Shown: positions 1 through 6,801, numbered from the stretch's first letter. The stretch is 12,288 nt of DNA from Candidatus Peregrinibacteria bacterium (GCA_003566255.1 PXEC01000077.1:1-12288), one strand, 5' to 3'. Made by a program: numbers and translations. Notes: generated from the sequence alone by a model not told the origin.

Positions 1-2
1 CG

Positions 3-761
3 ATCACAGCCGCGGGAGCATTCGGGATAGGTTTTGCTTTGAAAGATCTGATAATGAATTTTCTCGCGGGAGTAATGATCTTGATTGGAAGACACTTTGC
101 TCTGGGAGATTTTATAAGCGTGGGAGGGACTCTTGGGAGAATAGTTGAAATACAATCAAGAGTGACAATCATGAAGGCGATAGACGGCACGAAGGTGATC
201 GTTCCAAACGCGGAACTTTTTACCAAACAGGTGACAAGTTTTACAAGTAACCCTTTCAGGAGAATAGAAGCCGTAGTCACGGTTGACTACAGAAATGATT
301 TGGAAAACGCTGTAAAAATATGCATGAAGGCCGTTAAAGAAACAAAAGGAATTCTTATTGAGCCCGCGCCGGGGGTTGTAATCGACAGTTTTGGTAAAAG
401 AGGAGTTGAATTGAAGGTCAGAGGATGGGTTGAGTCAAGAGGCGGATGGATAAAAATAAGAAGTGATATGGTGTTAAAAATAAAGGAAGAGTTTGATAAG
501 CACGGAATAACGATACCATGGCCGATCAGGACAATCGTTTATGATAAAGACAGCGAAAAAATAGAAAAAATGATTGAGGAAGAGGTCGCTAAAGAAACAA
601 AGCCTCAGCAAGCGCAACCTCAACAGCCCCAACAGCCTCAGCAAGCACAACCTCAACAATCTCAACAGCCTCAGCCTCAACAGCAAACATCTCCGCCCGG
701 ATCGAGTCAACCCTCGGACGAAGGGGGGCAACCTTTGAAACCATTGGGGGAGACGGTTTAA
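3..761 (+). CDS. MscS-family mechanosensitive channel, 3' part (5' end outside window)
   Basis: Small-conductance mechanosensitive channel of the inner membrane, which releases solutes on osmotic downshock. The frame is open to the left edge, so only 252 C-terminal residues are visible. Visible residues 5-28 are the glycine/alanine-rich pore helix TM3 (GAFGIGFALKD, then NFLAGVMIL). The beta domain follows (GDFISVGGTLGRIVEI) with the MscS hallmark PNAELFTKQVTSFT near residues 68-81. The alpha/beta cytoplasmic domain ends around residue 180 (GITIPWPIRTIVY). After it comes a short charged helix and an unusual tail, residues about 201-228 (bases 603-686), made almost only of Gln and Pro with some Ala and Ser. 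The family normally stops soon after the IPWP-like motif, so the tail is extra. The internal TTG at 39 is not the true start, because the same frame reads good TM3 sequence upstream of it. The gene ends in TAA. Family assignment is firm; the specific subfamily is not. Confidence 0.93.
   Translation: MTAAGAFGIGFALKDLIMNFLAGVMILIGRHFALGDFISVGGTLGRIVEIQSRVTIMKAIDGTKVIVPNAELFTKQVTSFTSNPFRRIEAVVTVDYRNDLENAVKICMKAVKETKGILIEPAPGVVIDSFGKRGVELKVRGWVESRGGWIKIRSDMVLKIKEEFDKHGITIPWPIRTIVYDKDSEKIEKMIEEEVAKETKPQQAQPQQPQQPQQAQPQQSQQPQPQQQTSPPGSSQPSDEGGQPLKPLGETV
603..686 (+). repeat. Gln/Pro low-complexity coding repeat in MscS tail
   Basis: Degenerate tandem repeats of CCTCAACAG/CCTCAGCAA-type units encode PQQ, PQQAQ and PQP blocks. 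The repeat stays in frame throughout, with no stop or frameshift, so it is translated as a flexible cytoplasmic tail. Slippage in such a tract could vary its length between strains. Confidence 0.8.
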
Positions 762-779
762 AAATTCAAATTCGCAAAT

Positions 780-811
780 ATAAACAAAAGCCCCCCGTAA
801 GGACGGGAGGC
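780..811 (-). terminator. Intrinsic terminator reading leftward
   Basis: Bases 790-811 form a 9-position stem (one mismatch, C793/A808) with a 4-base loop: GCCCCCCGT, loop AAGG, ACGGGAGGC on the plus strand. On the minus strand the stem is followed at once by TTTTGTTTAT (789-780), which is the layout of a Rho-independent terminator. On the plus strand the following bases are CACAAATTCG, with no T run, so it does not look like the terminator of the MscS gene. No minus-strand protein gene lies just to its right, which suggests it ends a small RNA. Confidence 0.55.
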
Positions 812-1178
812 ACAAATTCGTACTCTATCGACTAGTTTGTAATAAAAAAGTCCAGAGTTTTTGTTTTTGAATTTGTTTTTGTTTTCCGGGAGACCAATCC
901 CTTTTTTCACAAGCTGTGCTTCGGACGTTATTTTTGGTCGCGCCAACGACTGTCTGTTTTACGTGACCTTCTACCCGCTTTAAAAAAGTTGAGGGGAGGC
1001 CACCAGACCTTTCCGCGAGGGAAAGAAAGACCGGTCCAGTTGGTCGGAAAGGGCCATCACAAAGCCTGAGAAATGGAAGGAAATTCTTCCAAACATTTCT
1101 CAAGCTTCGTTACTTTTTTTCAACGGTCTAAATTAGGTTCGACGATGACATCTTATAACATCATCATTTTTAGTGTTT
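785..1178 (-). ncRNA. Candidate structured small RNA, unknown family (about 390 nt)
   Basis: This covers most of the 550-bp protein-free stretch at 762-1311. Seen in the sequence: a sigma70-like promoter on the minus strand (1213-1185), a terminator-like hairpin at the other end (811-790), and strong foldable segments between. These are a long stem 1062-1107 (9 perfect pairs, plus AAGC/GCTT outside and GGAA/TTCC inside), a nested stem 998-1055 (GGCC, ACCA, GACC and TTTCC blocks each with a matching partner), and a small hairpin 888-901. The loop of the small hairpin reads TTGGTC on the minus strand and is complementary to GACCAA at 1045-1040 and again at 939-934, which could form a pseudoknot. 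I could not match it to RNase P RNA, tmRNA, SRP RNA, or 6S RNA: the diagnostic conserved strings are absent. That it is transcribed is an inference. Confidence 0.35.
1062..1120 (+). terminator. Long hairpin followed by T7 (possible rightward terminator)
   Basis: TGAGAAATG (1067-1075) pairs perfectly with CATTTCTCA (1094-1102). The stem is extended outward by AAGC/GCTT across one mismatch and inward by GGAA/TTCC. A run of seven T lies at 1114-1120, six bases after the stem, which is further than usual for an intrinsic terminator. It could end plus-strand read-through from the MscS gene before the sdaAB promoter, or simply be a helix of the proposed minus-strand RNA. Confidence 0.35.
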
Positions 1179-1184
1179 CATACC

Positions 1185-1213
1185 ACTATAACAAATCAAA
1201 AAGAGGGATGCAA
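1185..1213 (-). promoter_or_regulatory. Sigma70-like promoter for the proposed small RNA
   Basis: On the minus strand TTGCAT (1213-1208) is separated by exactly 17 bases from TATAGT (1190-1185). The -10 box matches the consensus at 5 of 6 positions, the -35 at 3 of 6. The predicted transcript start is near 1178. No protein gene follows in that direction before the terminator at 811-790. Confidence 0.4.
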
Positions 1214-1277
1214 ACATAACAACTGGACACAACGCAAGCCTGTTTTTTAATTTAGGATTGGACTTTTAGTTCTTCCG

Positions 1278-1307
1278 TTGATAGAGTTTCAGCAAAGCTT
1301 ACATATT
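1278..1307 (+). promoter_or_regulatory. Candidate promoter of the sdaAB-sdaAA-purN operon (near-leaderless)
   Basis: TTGATA at 1278-1283 is followed at 16-18 bases by overlapping weak -10 candidates (TACATA 1300-1305, CATATT 1302-1307). Either would put the transcript start within about two bases of the sdaAB ATG at 1312. No Shine-Dalgarno sequence precedes that ATG, which fits a leaderless message. A second possibility is TTGGAC (1258-1263), 18 bases, TAGAGT (1282-1287), with a start about 18-20 bases before the ATG. The sequence does not decide between them. Confidence 0.35.
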
Positions 1308-1311
1308 AACA

Positions 1312-1998
1312 ATGACAGGCTTATCGATATTCGATATTGCTGGGCCCATAATGGTAGGGCCCTCCAGCTCTCACACTGCGGGTGCCTGCAAAATAGGCCA
1401 ATTCGCGAGAGCGCTCTTCCATGGGACGCCCAAAAAAGTGACATTTTATCTTCATGGCTCTTTCGGCGAAGTTTACAAAGGACACGCAACGGACAGAGCA
1501 CTACTAGCCGGGGTCATGAAGTTCAGAACAAGCGAACCACTGATAAAAAAAAGTTTTGAAATAGCGAGACAGAAAAAAGTAAAATACTCATTCATAAAGA
1601 AAAACCTCGGGCCAAAGCTTCATCCGAACAGTGTAAAAATAGTCATGGAAAATAAAAAAAGAAAGATGGCGGTAACCGGATCTTCAATAGGAGGAGGAAT
1701 GATAGAAATCGTAAAAATCGATAACTTCAACGTAAATATAAGAGGACGTGCGGGCAAGTATTTATCCCTTGTGGTACGACATCAAAAAGGCCAAAAAATA
1801 ATAAAAGAGCTAAAAAATAAGATAGGCAGAGTGGGAGTAAACGTAGCTGAAGTTTTGGAAACAACACTCAACGGGAAAAGCCTGAGTGTTTTTAATTTGG
1901 ACGGGAGGCGACTAACTCTTCAAGAAGTGATAGATATGGAAAGAAATACAGAGGGAGTTGATTTTATAAGATCGTTATCTAAGCTACAAACACAATGA
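1312..1998 (+). CDS. sdaAB: L-serine dehydratase, iron-sulfur type, beta subunit
   Basis: Beta subunit of the two-subunit, oxygen-sensitive [4Fe-4S] L-serine dehydratase, which converts L-serine to pyruvate and ammonia in the cytoplasm. The 228-residue protein opens with the family signature (SIFDIAGPIMVGPSSSHTAG, residues about 5-24), then HGSFGEVYKGHATDRALLAGVM. The SIGGGMIEIVKI segment (about residues 125-136) normally leads into an ACT domain. Here the ACT-like remainder is basic and poorly conserved (no clear DRPG-type motif), so amino-acid sensing through it is doubtful. The ATG at 1312 gives a canonical N-terminus. The gene has no Shine-Dalgarno sequence, and its TGA stop overlaps the sdaAA start as ATGA (1995-1998), implying translational coupling. 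Assignment is confident; any regulatory property is inference. Confidence 0.93.
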   Translation: MTGLSIFDIAGPIMVGPSSSHTAGACKIGQFARALFHGTPKKVTFYLHGSFGEVYKGHATDRALLAGVMKFRTSEPLIKKSFEIARQKKVKYSFIKKNLGPKLHPNSVKIVMENKKRKMAVTGSSIGGGMIEIVKIDNFNVNIRGRAGKYLSLVVRHQKGQKIIKELKNKIGRVGVNVAEVLETTLNGKSLSVFNLDGRRLTLQEVIDMERNTEGVDFIRSLSKLQTQ

Positions 1999-2885
1999 AG
2001 TCAAAATATGAATTTCGCACGGCTCAGGATGTGATGAGGCTGACAAAGGCTCACAAAATAACCATTTCCGAATTGGCAAAACGCTATGAAGTGGAAACGT
2101 CCGGGAAATCCGTCGCAGCGGTCAGAAACAAAATGAAGCTTATAAGGGATATGATGTATGATGCCGTGAGGAAAGGGGTTAAGTCCGGAGAAAAATCCAA
2201 TACGGGGATGGCCGGAGGTGACGCAAAAAAACTTTACAATTCAATGAAGAAATTGAGCGAGATGATGGGGAATAGAACGACTGTAAGGGCAATGGCATAC
2301 GCAATGGCGGTGGGAGAAAGAAACGCGTGCATGGGAAGAATTGTCGCATTCCCGACTGCGGGTGGCGCGGGAATAGTCCCCGGAGTGCTGTTTAGTGGGA
2401 TGGAACAATTAAAAGGAAGAAAAAGAAAACTCTTGAGAGGAATGTTTACGGCATCAGCTATCGGCTTGATAATAGCGGAAGGATCAACGTTATCGGCGGC
2501 GAAAGGAGGATGCCAAGCTGAAGTGGGAGCGGGGGCCGCAATGGCGGCGGCGGGATTGACGGAAATGAGAGACGGGACTCCGGAACAATGTCTTCACGCG
2601 GCGGCCATAAGCCTGAAAAGCTACCTGGGATTGGTCTGCGATCCGCTGGGAGGACTGGTGGAAGTTCCATGCATAAAAAGAAACGCGATAGGATGCATGG
2701 TGGCGATTGGAGCTTCCGATATGGCCATGTCCGGAATAAAAAGTTTTATCCCATTCGATGAAGTGGTGGACGCGATGAAAAGAGTGGGAGACAGCATGTC
2801 TCCGAAACTCAGAGAAACCGCATTGGGGGGGCTTGCCACAACAAAGACAGGAAAAATGATAAAGACAAAAATATGTTCAAAATAG
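1995..2885 (+). CDS. sdaAA: L-serine dehydratase, iron-sulfur type, alpha subunit
   Basis: Catalytic subunit that carries the [4Fe-4S] cluster and forms the serine dehydratase with the upstream beta subunit. Its 296 residues match the usual length. Visible signatures are NTGMAGGDAKKL (about 69-80), ERNACMGRIVAFPTAGGAG (about 108-126), GGCQAEVGAG (Cys173) and GLVCDPLGGLVEVPCIKRN (Cys215, Cys226). The cysteine spacing of 42 and 11 equals what I recall for the three cluster ligands of the single-chain Legionella enzyme. A further Cys294 sits two residues from the C-terminus. In the Legionella enzyme a C-terminal cysteine reaches into the active site as fourth ligand, so a similar tail is possible here. 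The start ATG lies inside the sdaAB stop, and the end overlaps purN by 13 bases. No Shine-Dalgarno sequence is seen. Function is confident; the tail role is inference. Confidence 0.95.
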   Translation: MKSKYEFRTAQDVMRLTKAHKITISELAKRYEVETSGKSVAAVRNKMKLIRDMMYDAVRKGVKSGEKSNTGMAGGDAKKLYNSMKKLSEMMGNRTTVRAMAYAMAVGERNACMGRIVAFPTAGGAGIVPGVLFSGMEQLKGRKRKLLRGMFTASAIGLIIAEGSTLSAAKGGCQAEVGAGAAMAAAGLTEMRDGTPEQCLHAAAISLKSYLGLVCDPLGGLVEVPCIKRNAIGCMVAIGASDMAMSGIKSFIPFDEVVDAMKRVGDSMSPKLRETALGGLATTKTGKMIKTKICSK

Positions 2886-3463
2886 TTATATTGGCGTCCA
2901 CAAAAGGAACGGACTTACAAGCGATAATCGATGAAATGAAGGCGGGGAAAATGCCGGGAATAGAGCTTGCGGCGGTCATTTCCAATAAAAAAAACTGTTA
3001 TGCATTGAAGCGAGCAAGTGAACAAGGATACAAAACCATATTTGTTGACCCGAAAGATAAAACTCGGGAAGAGTTCGATGAAGAACTTGCAAAAATAATA
3101 GAAGAAAACGAAGCTGATTTGATTGTGCTTGTGGGATACATGAGAATTTTAACTCCGGAATTTGTGAGAAAGTTCAAAAACAAGATAATCAATGTACATC
3201 CGGCATTGTTGCCGAAATTTTCAGGCAAAGATTTTTTCGGAAGCAATGTGCATGAGGCCGTACTCGCCGCGGGAGAAAAGGAAACAGGCATGACGATACA
3301 TTATATAGATGAAGGAGTGGACACCGGAGAAATAATAATTCAGAAAAAATGTCCGGTAGCCCCGGATGACACACCGGAAACACTAAAAGAAAAAGTGCAG
3401 GAGCTGGAAAAAAAATGGTACCCCGAAATCATAAGGAACATTGCAAATTCTTCCGATATTTAA
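2873..3463 (+). CDS. purN: Phosphoribosylglycinamide formyltransferase (GAR transformylase)
   Basis: Third step of de novo purine synthesis: transfers the formyl group of 10-formyl-tetrahydrofolate to GAR, giving FGAR. The 196-residue length is normal for PurN. The catalytic trio is visible: Asn107 and His109 in INVHPALLP, and Asp150 in DEGVDTGEII. GYMRIL (88-93) is the folate-side motif. The phosphate-binding loop reads ASTKGTDLQA (8-17) instead of the common SGNGSNLQA, a divergence at several usually conserved positions, although the central Gly and the Leu-Gln are kept. The ATG at 2873 lies within sdaAA (13-base overlap), so the gene belongs to the serine dehydratase operon. It ends 12 bases from the stop of the convergent glycosyltransferase gene, with no obvious terminator between. 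A related formyltransferase acting on another amine is less likely. Confidence 0.9.
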   Translation: MFKIVILASTKGTDLQAIIDEMKAGKMPGIELAAVISNKKNCYALKRASEQGYKTIFVDPKDKTREEFDEELAKIIEENEADLIVLVGYMRILTPEFVRKFKNKIINVHPALLPKFSGKDFFGSNVHEAVLAAGEKETGMTIHYIDEGVDTGEIIIQKKCPVAPDDTPETLKEKVQELEKKWYPEIIRNIANSSDI

Positions 3464-3475
3464 CAGCTGTAACTT

Positions 3476-4285
3476 TTACCTCCACTTCCAAAAGTATTTT
3501 ATCGCGCTTCTCAGGTGATGCCAGAAGACTTTTTTCCCAAGCAACCCAATGTTTGAGCCACCGCTTAAACGCTTGTGATTATGGGTGACCTCAGCTTCCG
3601 GGAAATAGACCACTTTTTTGCCCAAAACTCTAATCTCTCTGCACAGATCAAAATCTTCCATAAACAAAAAGTATCTTTCATCAAACCCGTTGACCTGCTC
3701 AAAAACTTCCCTGGGAATCAAAAAACAAGAACCGACCAACAGATCAACTTCCTTCGTCTCGGAATGATCAAAGTCATCCATTGTATAAGAGGCAACTTTT
3801 TTACGAAAAAAAGGCAGCTTCCCCAAGAAAGTCCTTTTTAGAACAAGATCAAAAAAACGCATGTCCCTTCTGCAAGAATCCTGTACCGACCCATCGGGAT
3901 AAACTTGTTTCGGACCAAGAATCCCGATATCCGGGTTGTCATCCATATGGGAAACCATTTTTTGAACGCTGTCTTCATTCACGAAAACATCGGGATTCAA
4001 AATCAGAATATATTCCCCCTGAGAATTTTTGACTCCCAGATTATTTCCTCCTCCAAACCCAAGATTTCTGTCTGATTTTATAAATTTGATCAGACCTTCA
4101 TTTTCAGCTTTCTCCAAATACCCCAGACTTATAGGGTCGGTTGAGGCGTTGTCCACCGCTATAAATTCAAAATCAAAATCCATTTCCCCTCGGTAAAAAG
4201 CCTCAATACACATTTTTGGAAAATACTTGCTGTTATAATTCAGCATTACAGCGGACAGTTTGGGTTTTTGCTTTTCCCCTGTCAT
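3476..4285 (-). CDS. Family 2 glycosyltransferase (GT-A fold, rhamnosyltransferase-like)
   Basis: Transfers a sugar from a nucleotide-sugar donor to a cell-envelope glycan; donor and acceptor are not readable from sequence. The 269-residue protein shows the GT2 plan: SAVMLNYNS start strand (11-19), AVDNASTD (43-50), SDRNLGFGGGNNLG (71-84), metal/nucleotide motif LNPDV (96-100), VGSCFLIPREVF (184-195), and acceptor/catalytic-base region GFDERYFLFMEDFDLC (200-215), followed by THNH (234-237). These are typical of the WcaA/rhamnosyltransferase-like branch. No membrane segment is evident, so it is probably cytoplasmic or membrane-associated. Its ATG overlaps the TGA of the nucleotidyltransferase gene (4282-4285), so both are co-translated and probably act in one glycan pathway. 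It ends in TAA, 12 bases from the purN stop. Confidence 0.9.
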   Translation of the reverse strand: MTGEKQKPKLSAVMLNYNSKYFPKMCIEAFYRGEMDFDFEFIAVDNASTDPISLGYLEKAENEGLIKFIKSDRNLGFGGGNNLGVKNSQGEYILILNPDVFVNEDSVQKMVSHMDDNPDIGILGPKQVYPDGSVQDSCRRDMRFFDLVLKRTFLGKLPFFRKKVASYTMDDFDHSETKEVDLLVGSCFLIPREVFEQVNGFDERYFLFMEDFDLCREIRVLGKKVVYFPEAEVTHNHKRLSGGSNIGLLGKKVFWHHLRSAIKYFWKWR

Positions 4286-5589
4286 AACTTTTTCTTAAAT
4301 TCTTCCCTGTCTTCGCTGACATCGCATTTGTTTTCCGATATTTTCAGTTCAAAGCATCCTCTCACAAAACTTTTCGGAGGGATATTTTCCCCGATCACAA
4401 TTCCAGCTCCAACAAAACTTCCTCTTCCAATCTTAACTCCCGGCATCAAACTTGTATTGATCCCAATCCTCACATCACTCCCGATTATCGCTCCGAATTT
4501 GTTTCCTCCCGTACTCAATTTATTCCCATCACAATCAACAAGAACATCACATTCATCAAGACGAAGATTGCCCGTAACCGTCCCCGCGCCAAAAGAAACA
4601 TTATTTTCAATCACGCTGTCACCGATGTAATTTGAATGAGTCCACACCCCGCTTCCCAAGTAACTCCTCGCGACCTCCGTGGAAAACCCTATAACACAAT
4701 CGGCACCCACATTACTTTCCCTGACTAACGCATTATTCGCGATAACAGAATTTCTCCCGATATAACAGGGGCCGTTGACAATCGCGCCTTCAAAGATTTT
4801 AACTCCCTCCTCAATAATCACATCCTCTTTGATAATCGCGCCCGGAGAAATATGAGCTTTATCACTCACAAACTTTTCCGCCTTATCAAAATAATATTTA
4901 AAAACTTTTTGGACATGCCAAGGGAATTTAACGGGATGCCAAGCTCCGGCATATTCAACGGCCTTAAACTTGATCCCGTCACGCATCATCTCCGCAAGCG
5001 CGACTTCATATTTATCATCGTTCTCACTTTCAGTTTTTTCCAAGTACGAAACAAGTTTTTGAGGATCTTTATGCATGTGAACGACCAAATTCACAAGATT
5101 CCCGGGCTCGTTCCCTTCGCCGGGTTTCTCAATTATATTGCTTATAAAACCGTTCGAATCGGTTTCCAAATAGCCGCCGGGAAAGTACTCGGAGACTTTG
5201 TATCCCAGCAGATACCCGAAGGCCTCTCCCTTTTCGGATTCTTTTTTAATCGATTCGAAAGCCGATTTTTCAACGACATCATTACTGCTGAAAATAATGA
5301 CCGGTTCATCGGATAAAAGATTTTTCGCGGACAGAACGGCACCACACATCCCAAGGCTCAAGTCCTCCTGCTCAATAACGGAGACACGCATATGAAGGCT
5401 TTCTCCCAACGCTTCGATTTTTTTCATATTATGTTCCCCGCCCACAACAATAACATCATCAAGCCCGCTCTCATGTAAAAGCTCAAGTTGGTGCTGAATA
5501 AGAGGCTTGCCTGCAAAGTTCAAAAAATTTTTGTCTTCAATCGGCTTCATCCTTTTACTTCTGCCTGCAGCCAAAAGCAAAACCTTCAT
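4282..5589 (-). CDS. Sugar-phosphate nucleotidyltransferase with left-handed beta-helix domain (GlmU-like)
   Basis: Probably makes a nucleotide-activated sugar from a sugar-1-phosphate and NTP, feeding the adjoining glycosyltransferase. Residues 1-235 are a nucleotidyltransferase Rossmann domain: LLLAAGRSKRM (4-14), FAGKPLIQHQ (25-34), SSNDVV with the metal Asp (101-106), NIIEKPGEGN (151-160). The first loop is unusual: typical members read LAAGxGTRM, whereas here the second Gly is Ser and the Thr is Lys. Residues about 245-405 are hexapeptide repeats of an acyltransferase-type beta-helix (for example AHISPGAIIKEDVIIEEGV), including an NKLSTGGNKFGAIIGS segment typical of GlmU-like and archaeal bifunctional enzymes. 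Length is 435 residues, like GlmU. The gene begins 10 bases after purP copy B and shares an ATGA overlap with the next gene. Substrate and acetyltransferase activity are unproven. Confidence 0.85.
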   Translation of the reverse strand: MKVLLLAAGRSKRMKPIEDKNFLNFAGKPLIQHQLELLHESGLDDVIVVGGEHNMKKIEALGESLHMRVSVIEQEDLSLGMCGAVLSAKNLLSDEPVIIFSSNDVVEKSAFESIKKESEKGEAFGYLLGYKVSEYFPGGYLETDSNGFISNIIEKPGEGNEPGNLVNLVVHMHKDPQKLVSYLEKTESENDDKYEVALAEMMRDGIKFKAVEYAGAWHPVKFPWHVQKVFKYYFDKAEKFVSDKAHISPGAIIKEDVIIEEGVKIFEGAIVNGPCYIGRNSVIANNALVRESNVGADCVIGFSTEVARSYLGSGVWTHSNYIGDSVIENNVSFGAGTVTGNLRLDECDVLVDCDGNKLSTGGNKFGAIIGSDVRIGINTSLMPGVKIGRGSFVGAGIVIGENIPPKSFVRGCFELKISENKCDVSEDREEFKKKL

Positions 5590-5599
5590 AAGAGAATAT

Positions 5600-6766
5600 T
5601 CAAGTTAAAATTTCATCAAGACACCCTTTTTTCTCAGCCAGTCGTATTTCCATCGCGATTCTTTCTCCATAACTCAGACTTTCACCATATAAATATCCGG
5701 AGTAAGGCGTGAATTTTGTTCCGGGAGATCCGGGAATCCGCATGCTCACGTCAAAAATAACAAATTCCTCTTTTCCGTCGTCCGCCGCGACAGCTCCTTG
5801 CAAAGCAAAAGGCCCGATAATCCCCGGCGCGACCTCTTTCTTCATCGTCTTAACAAACTTCTCTCCGATATCATAAGCTTTTTCAACCAAAGATTCCTTC
5901 ATGGTAACCGCGTAGTGCCCGGTCTCTATCATTTTGGGGGTGTATCCGTAACTCAAAAGCCTTTTCTGTACATCGCAATCCAGACGCAAAAAGCCGTCAA
6001 GATCTGTTTGTCTGCGGGTGTCCGTGCCCATAAGTTCAAGCTCGCCGGTTATGGGGGAATAAAAGAAATTAAGATTGATGTGTGCGCCTATGACAAATTC
6101 CTCTATGGTGGAATTGTCCAGATCTTCTTGGGTTATTTGCCCCTTCTTGATCATTTTTTCAGATTGTTTGTGATAAGCCGTTGTGCTTGTGATAACAAAA
6201 AACGCTCTCTCATATCCGCGTGTTGCTTCGTTTACTTTTACCATAAGAGGTCCGCCCTTTTCGTCTCCGAAATGCTTGTCCAGGACTTTATCAAGCTTTT
6301 CCGGATCCATTTTGGAACCGCCTTCACGTAAAATTTTGGGGATTCTTATTCCGGATTTTTCCAGCAAATGATATTGATTAAGCGGCTGATCCCTCTCCTC
6401 CAGCTTAACTCCCTGTCTCAAGCCGAATATCGGGATTTTGAAATCCTTTTCGATTTTTTTGAAATCGCAGTAGACCCAAAAATACCTGTTATGGATAAAA
6501 ACCGTGTTCAAATCTTTAAGCTGTTTTTGGACATCTTTTTTTACGATATCCTCAAATTTATCAACAACGATGATATGATCAACACATCCCTTTTCGCCTC
6601 CCAGCTTATCACTTCGTTTCTTGTAGTATTTCTTGTAGGTTTTTTCACGGCCCTTCTGACAGACAACAACCGTTTCAAATCCGTATTTCTCGGCACCGTG
6701 ACAAACGTCAAGAGCACTGTGTCCACCAAGAACCCCGATCGTAATTTTCTCTTTTGGATTTATCAT
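5600..6766 (-). CDS. purP: PurP-like FAICAR synthetase paralog (copy B, divergent)
   Basis: PurP family: ATP-grasp ligase that makes FAICAR from AICAR, formate and ATP, a function otherwise supplied by PurH in most bacteria. The 388-residue protein has the N-terminal family motif GVLGGHSALDVCHGAEKYGF (11-30), ATP-grasp core and a C-terminal block FDVSMRIPGSPGTKFTPYS (338-356) with GERIAMEI (367-374). It diverges from copy A: where copy A has the Gly-rich ATP loop GAKGGKGYF, this one has NEATRGYERAFF (179-190), and it carries extra residues near 41-60. The RIPGSPG block resembles, as I recall, the second PurP paralog of some archaea, so it may act on a related substrate or have a changed activity. 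No Shine-Dalgarno sequence is present. A promoter whose -35 lies in the neighbouring palindromic element would start its transcript at the ATG. Confidence 0.8.
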   Translation of the reverse strand: MINPKEKITIGVLGGHSALDVCHGAEKYGFETVVVCQKGREKTYKKYYKKRSDKLGGEKGCVDHIIVVDKFEDIVKKDVQKQLKDLNTVFIHNRYFWVYCDFKKIEKDFKIPIFGLRQGVKLEERDQPLNQYHLLEKSGIRIPKILREGGSKMDPEKLDKVLDKHFGDEKGGPLMVKVNEATRGYERAFFVITSTTAYHKQSEKMIKKGQITQEDLDNSTIEEFVIGAHINLNFFYSPITGELELMGTDTRRQTDLDGFLRLDCDVQKRLLSYGYTPKMIETGHYAVTMKESLVEKAYDIGEKFVKTMKKEVAPGIIGPFALQGAVAADDGKEEFVIFDVSMRIPGSPGTKFTPYSGYLYGESLSYGERIAMEIRLAEKKGCLDEILT

Positions 6767-6772
6767 GGCGAT

Positions 6773-6801
6773 ATTCTAGCACAAAAAACAAATGGGGTCA
6801 G
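6773..6801 (-). promoter_or_regulatory. Candidate promoter of purP copy B, -35 within element end
   Basis: On the minus strand CTGACC (6801-6796) is 17 bases from TAGAAT (6778-6773), which is preceded by TGC, an extended -10. The predicted start is 6766, the A of the purP ATG, so the message would be leaderless. The -35 hexamer lies inside the terminal inverted repeat of the 6790-7022 element, so the element appears to have supplied half of the promoter. Confidence 0.45.

Noticed and set aside
900..960. ZTP-riboswitch-like GGTCGCG...GACTG
   Set aside because: Only a short partial match; the second conserved block (CCGCCTGGGC-like) is missing and the order of bases differs.
758..1103. Two overlapping minus-strand open frames (about 62 and 92 codons) in the intergenic region
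   Set aside because: No recognisable domain; one runs over the terminator hairpin and into the MscS stop. The region is better explained by RNA structure and a low-complexity GTTTTT tract.
1132..1144. ATTAGGTTCGACG, resembling the start of tmRNA
   Set aside because: There is no matching acceptor stem or CCA-bearing T-arm, no tag peptide reading, and too little room before sdaAB at 1312.
1995..1998. Possible UGA recoding (glycine code of some candidate phyla)
   Set aside because: UGA terminates sdaAB, the nucleotidyltransferase and purP copy B at natural protein ends, twice inside ATGA overlaps with the next start.
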